NCBI RefSeq assembly: GCF_000835495.1
Contig: NW_015622541.1
Coordinates: 3,100,001 to 3,164,000, forward strand
Reading direction: 5' to 3'
DNA length: 64,000 nucleotides
Source: Cladophialophora immunda
Lineage: Eukaryota > Ascomycota > Eurotiomycetes > Chaetothyriales > Herpotrichiellaceae
The notes under the pieces are model-generated. The model worked only from the letters and a program-made list of their open reading frames with translations, was not told where the DNA came from and did not search any database. The position numbers were made by a program, and so were the translations under genes. Each line of letters begins with the position of its first letter. The stretch's first letter is position 1. Shown here piece after piece: positions 55,577-64,000 of this stretch.

Positions 55577-56686
55577 ATGGCCCTGGATAAAGTTACGGAC
55601 ACAGTTCCCTCTCGCTTACCGATCGAGCAGATGCTCGAGCTCACCCGCTTAGATGTCGATAGATCTGACATTTTCACCAATGCACATCAACATTGGCAAG
55701 CTCCCTGGGCCCGAGGAGTCTTCGGTGGACTCCCCGTTGCACAGTCCCTGGCCGCCGCGCAGGCCACGGTACCGTCCACGTTCACGGCACATAGTATGCA
55801 CTGCTACTTCCTGCTCGCGGTCGATTCGCAGAGGCCGATACTCTACCACGTCGAGCGAGTCAGGGACGGCCAAAGCTTCATAACCAGGACGGTCCAGGCG
55901 CGGCAGCAGGGGCGCCCTGTGTTCACGGCTTCTCTGTCCTTCGTGAAAGACCAGGCGGGAAGCGGCGCGAGGCTGGTCCTCCAACATGGAACCTGCTTGC
56001 CGACAGAGGTGTCGCCTCCGCCTGCGGGAGTGGCAACCTATCCTACATCTCCAGGCAGCGAGGTCCAACTGTTCGAGACCACGCGCTGCACCGTCACTCC
56101 CGGAGCCACGCCCTCGTCACGCAAAATGCGCCTGTGGATGCGTGCTGTCGATCCAGGCCACGGTCGCAGGCCCCATACACGGCAGGAAAAGGCTCCACCC
56201 GAACATTCGAGCGAATCCCACGAGATAAGGAAGTGCCCATCACATCTCGTTGCGCTCGCTTATATGTCGGACAACTACTTCATCGACACGATTGTACGAG
56301 TGCACGGGCTCACCCCCTTTGCCAACCAGCGAGGCACCAAGACGACGTCGGACAAGAGCCATGGCCGAAGTATCGGTGGCAAGGCGCCAAGTGATTGTGA
56401 AGGGGGCGTTGTGGCCGGCGACGTCATGGAGAATCCAGTGGGCGGCCAACTCGAAGCCGGTGGGCGGGTTCAGATGATGGTCTCGCTCAGCCACACGATT
56501 TACTTCCACAACCCCAAGGCCGTTCGTGCAGATGAGTGGATGTTGGTCGACCTAGAGAGCCCCTGGGCGGGACATGAACGGGGCGTGGCGGTCCAAAGGA
56601 TCTGGTCGAAATGTGGTGTCTTGCTGGCTACCTGTGTCCAGGAGGGGCTGGTGAGGCTGAACCAAACCAGCGAGACCAGGCTATAG
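55577..56686 (+). CDS. TesB-like acyl-CoA thioesterase (double hotdog), altered catalytic Asp
   Basis: Intronless 369-aa protein of the type II acyl-CoA thioesterase family. The N-terminal hotdog shows WARGVFGGLPVAQSLAAAQATV, HSMHCYFLLAVDSQRPILYHVERVRDGQSFITRTVQARQ and the conserved G-x-P-V-F strand. The C-terminal hotdog ends with ADEWMLVDLESPWAGHERG and VQEGLVR, which supplies the usual Gln. The SLDH motif of TesB, which carries the catalytic Asp, reads SLSH here (Ser305), and the Thr of the triad is also not in its usual place (ESPWAG). Activity may therefore differ from classical TesB. It would release CoA from an acyl product of the amide substrate, in the cytosol or peroxisome. There is no PTS1 (the end is -TRL). 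Confidence 0.85.
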   Translation: MALDKVTDTVPSRLPIEQMLELTRLDVDRSDIFTNAHQHWQAPWARGVFGGLPVAQSLAAAQATVPSTFTAHSMHCYFLLAVDSQRPILYHVERVRDGQSFITRTVQARQQGRPVFTASLSFVKDQAGSGARLVLQHGTCLPTEVSPPPAGVATYPTSPGSEVQLFETTRCTVTPGATPSSRKMRLWMRAVDPGHGRRPHTRQEKAPPEHSSESHEIRKCPSHLVALAYMSDNYFIDTIVRVHGLTPFANQRGTKTTSDKSHGRSIGGKAPSDCEGGVVAGDVMENPVGGQLEAGGRVQMMVSLSHTIYFHNPKAVRADEWMLVDLESPWAGHERGVAVQRIWSKCGVLLATCVQEGLVRLNQTSETRL

Positions 56687-57368
56687 AACAAGAAAGGCTG
56701 ATAGGCGAGATCACCTGGAAAGCCGTAGGTGAGCAGTGGGCAAGTAAAGCGGCTCAGTGAGAATCAAACCGCACCTCCTAGTTATAGGAGGACAGTCTCG
56801 CCAACTTAATCTAGAGATAAGAATAAGCAATACTATTACGCGGATATAGGCCTCTGATACATTTTCGTTTCTGGTCCGCGCTTTGTGAAGGATATAAGGT
56901 GCCATGTGTAGCACTCCTGCCTACCCTGCACCTACCTTTGCGAGTATGTAGGATAGCGCCTTGGCACCTCCGTGCCTCTAGACAGCAGAGAGCTGGTTGC
57001 TCTCTGGATAGGGATGGTCCAGCATTCAGACAGATTCTTCCAGGATGTCCACACCATGCCACTTTACTAGTCAGCAGTTTGACGTGGGGAAGGCTTGGGC
57101 AAGATAGCCGCCAACGTAAGGTAGACACAGGCTAGGTGGAGTCCATCTGATGGAGAATACCACCGTGACAATATGTGGGATTTGCCGACCTACAGTGGCG
57201 GGCTCCAGATTGAGGCCATCAAAGTCTCATGACTCTTGTCACAGACTCACTCCGCCATCACCACTGAGCAGCATACTATAAACGCGGCTTAAGGCGCTGT
57301 TTCATTCTTTAGCACCGACCTCGCACTCCTCTTGCCTGACCAGGTCGTGGCCTCATAGAAAAGCCACC
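56687..57368. other. Intergenic spacer
   Basis: No gene is visible. This is the promoter side of the VAO-type oxidase gene. Confidence 0.45.
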
Positions 57369-59735
57369 ATGTCTTCTGTGCCCAAGCCACCAACATTGGA
57401 TCAGAAGTATTCCGGTATACCTGAGCGTCTGTTGGAGAAAGCAACCAAAGTCAAGCAACAGACGTATGCCGCCCTTACCACTGATGTAGCCCAGCAAAGG
57501 GCTGCTAGCATCGAGCTGCCTGTTATCCCTAAAGGCTACCCAAGAATTCGCTTCAATAAGGCAATAGAATCTATTCAATCCCAGATCGGCGCAGTCAACG
57601 TTGAATTGAACACAGGGGCTTTGGTGGACGGCTGGTTAGTATCTTTGATCCTGCTTCGGTAAGCGACTGTGCAATAACACTGATTTGCTCAGGTACCTGG
57701 AGCGTATGGCACATGTGGATCCCATTTATACATGAACATATTGACCAATTTGATCAGACCCAAATACCCACGATGCATTCCACATTGTCGAGCAAGACGA
57801 ACTCGTGTCTTCCGGGACTGTGTACCCTGGCTCCACTGAGGAGGTCGTCCATGTTGTTAAATGGGCCAATGAGTACGAAATCCCCATCTACCCAATTTCA
57901 ATGGGTCGAAACTGTAAGTCTGTTCGTAGAGAGACCTTACCCCGAAGCTTTACACTGACTGCGACACTTGAATAGTGGGATACGGTGGTGCAGCAGCCCG
58001 CGTGAAGGGCTCGATTATCGTTGACCTGGGCAAAAGAATGAATAAGATCTTGGATATTGATCCAGACACTTGCACGTGCCTGGTTGAGCCTGGAGTCTCA
58101 TTCTACGCTCTGTACGAAGAGATTCAAAAGCGAGGCTATAACCACCTCTGGATCGACGTCCCCGACCTTGGGGGTGGTTCTGTACTAGGGAACACTATCG
58201 ATCGCGGCGTTGGATACACGCCTTATGGGGACCATTTTGGTGCACACTCTGGAATGGAAGTTGTGCTGCCGATGGGTGAGGTTATACGGACAGGAATGGG
58301 AGCCTTACCGGGGAACAATACCTGGCAAGTTTTCCCATACGGCTTTGGGCCATACGCGGAGTACGAGCAGTCTTCTCAACAGTGTCGAGTTTTCAATACT
58401 AAACGTGAAAAGTGGCATCTTCACGCAGTCCAATTTTGGCATCGTCACGAAAATCGGTATGACACTCATGCCGAGTCCTGGCGGAGCCGAGGGATTTGTA
58501 AGTACACTTCAAGGCAGCCTTGTGCCATGAAGCGAAATGGATGCTGATTTAGTCGCTGATAGATGTGTACTTTCAAAGAAGAAGATGACCTTGCCTGTAT
58601 TGTAAAGAGACTCCCCAACAGGAAAACTGGACTAGCAAACTGACAAATACAGATCGAGGTTGTTCGACCTCTGAGAATTCGCAACATCCTCGAGAATGTC
58701 GCCCAGTTGAAGCACGTTGCTCAGGAGGTGACATTACTGGGCAGACCACGATCGGAAGTTTACCAGGGCAAAGGTCCCGTCCCACTGAAGACTATCCGCA
58801 AGATCGCCTCGACGTTGCCTTGTGGAGACTGTAGCTGGGTGTATTATGGAACGACATATGGGTGAGTCAACGCCTCTCCCTGACTGTTCGAGGATGGAAC
58901 GCCGTTCTTTACTCACAACACATTTTATAGGCCAAAGGAAGTTCGAGCACAGAAGTTGAAGGTAGTCAGAGAGGCGTTCGAGAAGGTGCCTGGTGCTCGT
59001 TGGATTCCTCGAGATTCGCTGCCTGATGATCATTATTTCTTCACCCGTGAGAGGATTTCAAGTGGAGTGCCTGAGTTTGAGGAATTGAAGTGGCTGAACT
59101 GGGAGGTATGCCTGGAGCTGGATGTCCTCTCTTCTACAGCTTTTACGGTGTACTAACCTCCACAAGCCCAACGGATCTCATCTATTCTTCAGCCCGGTTT
59201 CTGCACCAAGAGGAGAAGATGCTCTCAAACTGTACAAGGTAAGTTAGTCGTTGTTATTGGAGGCATTGAGACAAACGGGGTAACCATCTTTCAGATCGCG
59301 AAAAAGTGGCACGACGCGTGTGATTTAGACTGCTTCCCAGCTGCCTGCGTGGGCTTGCGAGAGATGTACTTCATCATCAATATGGTCTATAACCGCGCAG
59401 ATCCCGTCTCCAAGGCTAATGCATACAGATGCATGAGAGGTATGATCAAGGACGCCGCAGCGGAGGGCTTCGGCGAATACCGAACTCATTTACTTCTGCA
59501 AGACCAAGTGGCTGGAGTCTATAACTGGAACAATAGCTCGATGATGAGGTTCCAGGAAATGCTCAAGGACACGTTGGATCCTAATGGGATCCTTGCACCC
59601 GGAAAATCAGGTATTTGGCCCAAAAAGTATCGTGAAAAGGGATGGGAGTTGGGCGAAGGCGACCTTGACTCTCGCTCCGAGGGGCATGCAGTTTCGCATA
59701 ACACTAAGCTCGTCCGGACAGGGTCGAGATTGTGA
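57369..59735 (+). CDS. Vanillyl-alcohol oxidase-type flavoprotein (VAO/4-cresol dehydrogenase family)
   Basis: 612-aa flavoprotein from ten exons: 57369-57634, 57693-57703, 57758-57913, 57976-58360, 58413-58497, 58563-58601, 58653-58861, 58931-59105, 59167-59238 and 59295-59735. Exon 2 is an 11-nt microexon giving WYLEHPNTHDAFH across the join. FAD-binding and active-site features match Penicillium VAO: Tyr147 (GYGG), Asp208 (DVPDLGGGSVLGN), the covalent-FAD His447 (PNGSHLFFSP) and the phenolate-binding Tyr528-Arg529 (GEYRTHL). The His-His pair that follows REM in VAO is Tyr-Phe here (REMYF), which may alter substrate fit. It probably oxidises para-substituted phenols such as vanillyl alcohol, eugenol or vanillylamine, giving H2O2, perhaps in peroxisomes. 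Confidence 0.9.
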
Positions 59736-59968
59736 GCTGATGGAATTGACTTTCCATGGAGACAAATGGTTCCTGGGATTGAATAAGTAGTCGGACATCC
59801 TGGCTAAAAATCGTGCTGGACTTCCGGTCGGGCCATCACTCGGCATTATATAGTACTTTCATCGTTTGTTTTGATCGACTAATGTCAATACATCCTTCGT
59901 CGACAGCTTGATATGTTCCGCAAAAGACCTGAACCTCTCCCAGAGATCCATCTGTACGTCCACTTTAT

Positions 59969-61595
59969 TCACAAGGTGTATCTCCAACCTTCGATTCCGT
60001 GGATGATCTTGTTCTCGCGGTCGGCCTGACGACTCTTACACGCGAACGCGGCTATGCTACCGAACGTAAGAACTATCATCAGCACTTGCAGGGTGACGAC
60101 ACTGTACAGCCCAGGAGCATAAAATGGTGCATCCTGAGATCGGAAAATGGTGTTGCCAATAATACCGGAGATTGCTCCACCACCAATATTTAAGGCGGAG
60201 AAAAGCAGACGCTTTAAGCTGCCGACGATGTTGTTCTGGGCGAATGTGAGAATGGTAATTTGGTTGCCCATGACACCCATCACCGCAAGGAAAATGCCTA
60301 GATAGCGCACTTCACTGCTGTAGAGAGGTCGCACGACTGTAGAGCGACTTGAGTCAGTGAAAAATGATACGATCAATGTATTACGCGACAAACTTACGTA
60401 GCATTCCAGCCAAAGTCATGGCATCCTGGATGATGGTTAACGGCCCGCGGACCTTCAGCTTGTCACCCAGGTAAGAAGAAAGGAGCAGCATTCCCACGGC
60501 TGCGGCGTACAGTGGTGCTGAATGCAACGTGGCTTGGACGCCTCTGTAGCCTAAACCCTAAGAATCTATCAGTAAGGAGCCGTTGCCGATGAGGTTGAAA
60601 AGAATTAGAACGAGACTAACAGTGAGAATAGTAGGGGTGAAGAAGCCAAGTCCGTACGTCGGGACCACCACGCACGCGTATGTAAGTGTGCTGGCCCACA
60701 AGAACCAATCCTTGCAATGTTTCTTGAAGAGGCCCCATCAAAGCGACTCGGTGGTGGCGTTGCCCATGTCTTCCCTTAGTTCATCCTGAACATGTTGTCG
60801 CTCGTGAGGCTTAAGGACTTTGGCCTTGTCAGGAAAATCGGAGATGAAGAAGTAAGACCCTAGATCAATGACCATGGTCGCAGCGCCCTCGATCTATGAA
60901 CGTGTCAGAACAAGTTTTTGTAAGGGCAACGGTGGTACAAGAGCGTTCGCGCAATAAAGACCCATTGCAGCCGAGCATGTTTCGATCACCAGACATGTCG
61001 TTGATCCCGGAAGCTAGGAGGCCACCAAAGGCTGACGCCATGGTCGACACGGCATAAAAGCACGATAGTCGGCGATGGAGCCGGTACCGCGGTACCAGGA
61101 GCTCAGAAGGAAGAGGCATGCCGGGAATATGCCTCCTTCAAGCAAGCCGAGCACAAAGCGCAGGAAGGCAAGTATTTGCCAATTTGGTACGAATCCCATG
61201 CACATAACGCAGAGACCGAACCCAAAGGTCAAGAAAGATAGCCAATCATCTGCCCCGACCTTGACAAGCATCATGTTGGAAGGGATCTCGGCAAGGAAGT
61301 AGCCTAGGAAGAAGATGAGCAGGCAGACAGAGTAGCGAGCGCCTTTGGAGACCTCGATGTCGTCGTCCATCCCGAGAACCTTAGCCGAGCCAATGTTAAT
61401 TCGATCGATGACTGATACTGCGAGGATGATGGAGATCATAGTCACAACGTGCAAATCGACCTTGAATTTCAAGCGGCGCTGTTGCTTGTTGCTCAGAACA
61501 GCAGCCAGGGTATGCTCGATGTTCTCGGCATTTTCAACAAGGATCTCTTGCTTTTCTTTCTCGAGCCTGAGACTCTGGTCAGCAAGGGACTCCAT
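59969..61595 (-). pseudogene. Dal5/allantoate-permease-type MFS transporter, decayed
   Basis: An anion:cation symporter-type permease is recognisable over the whole length: VSVIDRINIGSAKVLGM, GYFLAEIPSNMMLVKVG, LRFVLGLLEGGIFPACLFLLSSWYR, CFYAVSTMASAFGGLLASGIN, GLGFFTPTIL, GNQITILTFAQNNIVG. It cannot be translated intact. A base is missing near 61087 (WYR then frame change), another near 60969 (LG[W]QWVF), and an in-frame TGA at 60738-60740 replaces the expected Trp (ESL-stop-WGLFKKH). Several introns remain recognisable (for example the GTAAGT donor before VRPLYSSEV). Multiple independent lesions mean true decay. The start is at 61595. Such permeases import allantoate, nicotinic acid or similar acids, so the loss may mark a change in substrate import. 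Confidence 0.85.
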
Positions 61596-62110
61596 AGCCT
61601 GCGTATGTGAGAAGTTCGAGGTTCTGTCAGGGCGGGTGATAGGGTGATAGAGCTTGCGATATTATGAATGCCTAATAGAGACTATGGTAAGCGATCCCTA
61701 TTTTTGCCAGAATATCGCACCAATACCTCCACAGCTGTACTTTTAAATCTGTTGGATGTATCGCCGAGGACGCAGTCAAACCGCTACTTCCCCGTGGAGT
61801 GGTCGACAAGCTGGGGGATTCCAGAATCAGACCCCAGATTAACAGTAACGCCCTTTGGTGTAACTGCTCATCGTAGTCGGCTATTGGCCGTTGACAAACA
61901 ACCACGAATTGTCTTCCTCGGGTCTTGGGCACATTCCCCCACATTGTATATCCCGGGCATATCCACAGCCTCGCCACATTTCCTGGCTCTGGGGAAACAT
62001 CGCTGGAACAACCCCGAGGCATCATCCAAACACACGTGAATATTTCTCAGATCTTGAGATAGATTCTTGAAAAACCACTCGGCGTATCTGACTGTCGAAG
62101 ACAACTCAGC
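61596..62110. other. Shared upstream region of divergent genes
   Basis: A 515-bp spacer separates the pseudogene start (-) from the NAD(P)-binding protein gene (+). No gene is visible. Confidence 0.45.
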
Positions 62111-63105
62111 ATGGCGAGTCACGGGAAGACTCCATTGAAAGTCGGAGTGATTGGCCCAGCAGGATTCGGCGGCTCACATGTGTGCGTCGAATTGATTGAA
62201 CGCGGGCATACTGTCGTAGGTATATCTCGACATCCCGAGAAGCTGGGCCGTCATCCTCGTTACGAGACTCGATCGGTGAATCTGGAAACCGCCACCATCG
62301 AAAACATTGCTGCACTGTTTACCGGTCTGGATGTGCTCGTCAACGAATACGGCCCCCATTCCGCAGGTCATGAAGCTCTCCAATACAGTGCGTCACCCTG
62401 AGAAACATGGGCAGAGCCGTGCTGATAGCGATCACAACAGGCCCTTTCCTCGAGCTCACCAGGAAGATTGTACTTGCAGCGCGGTCAGCCAAAGTTGGCT
62501 ACTTCGTGATGGTGGGTGGCTGTGGAAGTCTGTACCTACCGAATCGCGGACACATGTGTGCGGTGGAAAGCAACGATTTCTGGATCGCCTATCGCAGAGG
62601 CATCGCCGATAGCGAAGCACATACCGTCTACATGGAAGAGCGCCTTGGTCCAATGGGTGCTGATCTGCGATCTTACAGGAATGCACGCCGCGAGGAGAAG
62701 GAGGGTCGAGCCTCAGCTACCACTCAACGTACCATCGATGAATACGAAGACTATGTCAGCAAATCCGACAGTGCGAAGATATTTGTGACGGCGTGCCGGA
62801 CGAGTTTCATGTTTTTCGACGGCAACACGTCCTTTGACTGGACATTTGTGTCGCCCAGTGCACTGTATCGGCCTGGAAAAAGGACTGGTCAATGCAGGGT
62901 TTGGTTCGACAGGCTCCCCTTGAAAGGAGATGAGAGCGATCCCACAAATCTAGAAGGGCGGCTGCTTGGTGTTTCAGCTGCCGATATGGCCATTGCAATT
63001 GTTGACGAGCTGGAGAACCCTACGAAAAAGGGTCGTCATTGGAGTGCCACTGGAGATCTCTCTGATGACACTCCCACTCCATCGTATGCAATGCTGAAAC
63101 AATGA
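62111..63105 (+). CDS. NAD(P)-binding Rossmann protein (NmrA/isoflavone-reductase-like)
   Basis: 313-aa atypical SDR from exons 62111-62387 and 62441-63105. The N-terminal nucleotide-binding motif is VGVIGPAGFGGSHVCVELIERGH (GxxGxxG) with ISRHPEKLG after the second strand. FLELTRKIVLAARSAKVGYFVMVGG and FDWTFVSPSALYRPGKRTG follow, as in NmrA- and NAD-epimerase-like reductases. A SAADMAIAIVDELENP helix near the end is typical. A classical YxxxK is not evident. It could reduce or isomerise a small metabolite or act as a redox sensor. Placement suggests a link to the neighbouring VAO-type oxidase (inference). Confidence 0.82.
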
Positions 63106-63185
63106 CGAGATACAACCCCCTCGATCATAACTACGCGGCTTATTATTCTTGGTCGTTCCCGGCTCTGCTGCCCATTGCTTAAGTA

Positions 63186-64000
63186 TCACGCGCAGCTTGC
63201 TTCTTCATACACGTTTGCCAATTGAAGAAGTACCCATCCCATGCGGGGACATACTGCAGGAGGGATTGTGTGTTAGAAAGATCATATTCGGGTAGACCTT
63301 TTAGGGATTGATGGTTCGATTTGATGCAACTTACCACTCCAAACCCAGGTATCCGTGTAGAAGGTGGCGCGCCAACGAGCAAGCTCTGCTGCCAGTGATG
63401 TTTCTGATGAGACCAGAACATCTGCCTCCGCGAGAAGTTCCTTCAACCTCTGGATGAGGCGCCTCTCGGATGAATTCAAAGGATCATCTCGCTTTTGACG
63501 CATATCCATCGCGTGCACCCACTTGGTGACCAAAAGAGCTGGCCAAATCTCAGCGCAACGAAGGGGAATAGCTGGAGACCAACATACAACTGTCCCAAGA
63601 AGCCAACACGTGTTCTATGCTCCATGTCAGAGCTGCAGTCTTGCGGATCAGAAGCGTACCGGCGCGGACTGGAACGAGGAATCCGTCCAAGGCTCGAGCC
63701 ACGGCGTTGGTGGTGAGGTCGTCTCGGCGCTGAGGTTTGGTGACGTGGCTTCGTAGGATATCCATTACCTCGGTGGCATCACCTTTCAGCAGCAAGGTCG
63801 GATCGATCGATGAGAGGCTGGTACATGAGCGACAGTACGAGACTCGTAGGATGGCAAAACAGTTGAACAGGAATGGGCCCTCAGCCTCGCTCCAGGCGAA
63901 TTCATGTTCATTCCGACTTTGCAACAACATCTGTCGACATCTCGCTAATGCGGCCTCGGTCTGCAACCTCGCCGTTAGTGGGTTGTCCATGCCCTCCACG
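63186..64000 (-). CDS. Fungal-type transcription factor, 3' part only (runs off the right edge)
   Basis: Only the C-terminal part lies in the window. Exons 63591-beyond the edge, 63335-63538 and 63186-63253 join in phase; the middle acceptor CCAG and the donor GTAAGT are clear. The protein segment is helical, with LARCRQMLLQSRNEHEFAW, GPFLFNCFAILRVSYCRSC, DILRSHVTKPQRRDDLTTNAVARALDGFLVPVRAG and a conserved-looking WSIEHVLASW, then LLVTKWVHAMD and the tail ending VYEEASCA. This resembles the fungal-specific transcription factor domain of Zn2Cys6 regulators. The DNA-binding domain would be to the right of the window and is not seen. Regulator identity is probable, not proven. Confidence 0.65.

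Noticed and set aside
60738..60740. TGA stop as evidence of repeat-induced point mutation
   Set aside because: One G-to-A change plus deletions is not the dense C-to-T pattern expected from RIP, and the gene is not a repeat in this window.

Overview
The window is nuclear DNA of a filamentous ascomycete. Genes carry many short introns (about 50-145 bp) with GT..AG borders and CTAAC/CTGAC-like branch sites. The gene families are typical of Pezizomycotina: Zn2Cys6 regulators, MFS permeases, a Ser/Thr-rich secreted protein, RPL26, U2A' and OST4. An Eurotiomycete, perhaps a black yeast (Chaetothyriales), is my inference from gene content only. I saw no rRNA, tRNA, CRISPR array or intact transposon.

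Left part (1-27 kb): a seven-exon class I aldolase of the DapA/HOGA family; a Vba/Fnx1-type MFS transporter; a class I glutamine amidotransferase; the U2 snRNP A' protein, divergent from an M24 metallopeptidase; a PlsB/GNPAT-type acyltransferase ending in the peroxisomal signal SKL; a fungal regulator-like protein without a zinc cluster; a DUF4396 membrane protein with an HCGAGC motif and a His-rich loop; a sugar permease; an SDR with Phe at the catalytic Tyr position; and an aquaglyceroporin with an NLA second motif. Middle (27-40 kb): RPL26 divergent from a large AT-hook/C2H2 protein; the tiny OST4 gene; an arylsulfotransferase-like gene broken by a one-base frameshift; and a secreted Ser/Thr-rich protein.

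Right part (40.3-64 kb) looks like a catabolic gene neighbourhood. In order: a Zn2Cys6 regulator, an SDR, a fusion of a RidA-like domain to a flavin monoamine oxidase, a VOC/glyoxalase protein, a transaldolase, an AmdS/FAAH-type amidase (with a GC-AG intron), a second stand-alone RidA-like protein, an UNC93-like permease, a TesB-type thioesterase, a vanillyl-alcohol-oxidase-type flavoprotein (with an 11-nt microexon), a decayed Dal5-type permease pseudogene, a NAD(P)-binding reductase-like protein, and the 3' part of a second fungal regulator running off the right edge.

Working model (inference): the amidase hydrolyses an N-acyl amine or aryl amide. The amine oxidase oxidises the released amine to an imine, which the tethered RidA-like domain may handle. 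The VAO-type oxidase and SDR process the phenolic or alcohol part, and the thioesterase the acyl part. Four direct CGGA repeats lie in the promoter shared by the SDR and the RidA-amine oxidase gene and could be the operator of the local Zn2Cys6 regulator. The fusion gene, whose RidA domain lacks the canonical catalytic Arg, is the most unusual item I found.
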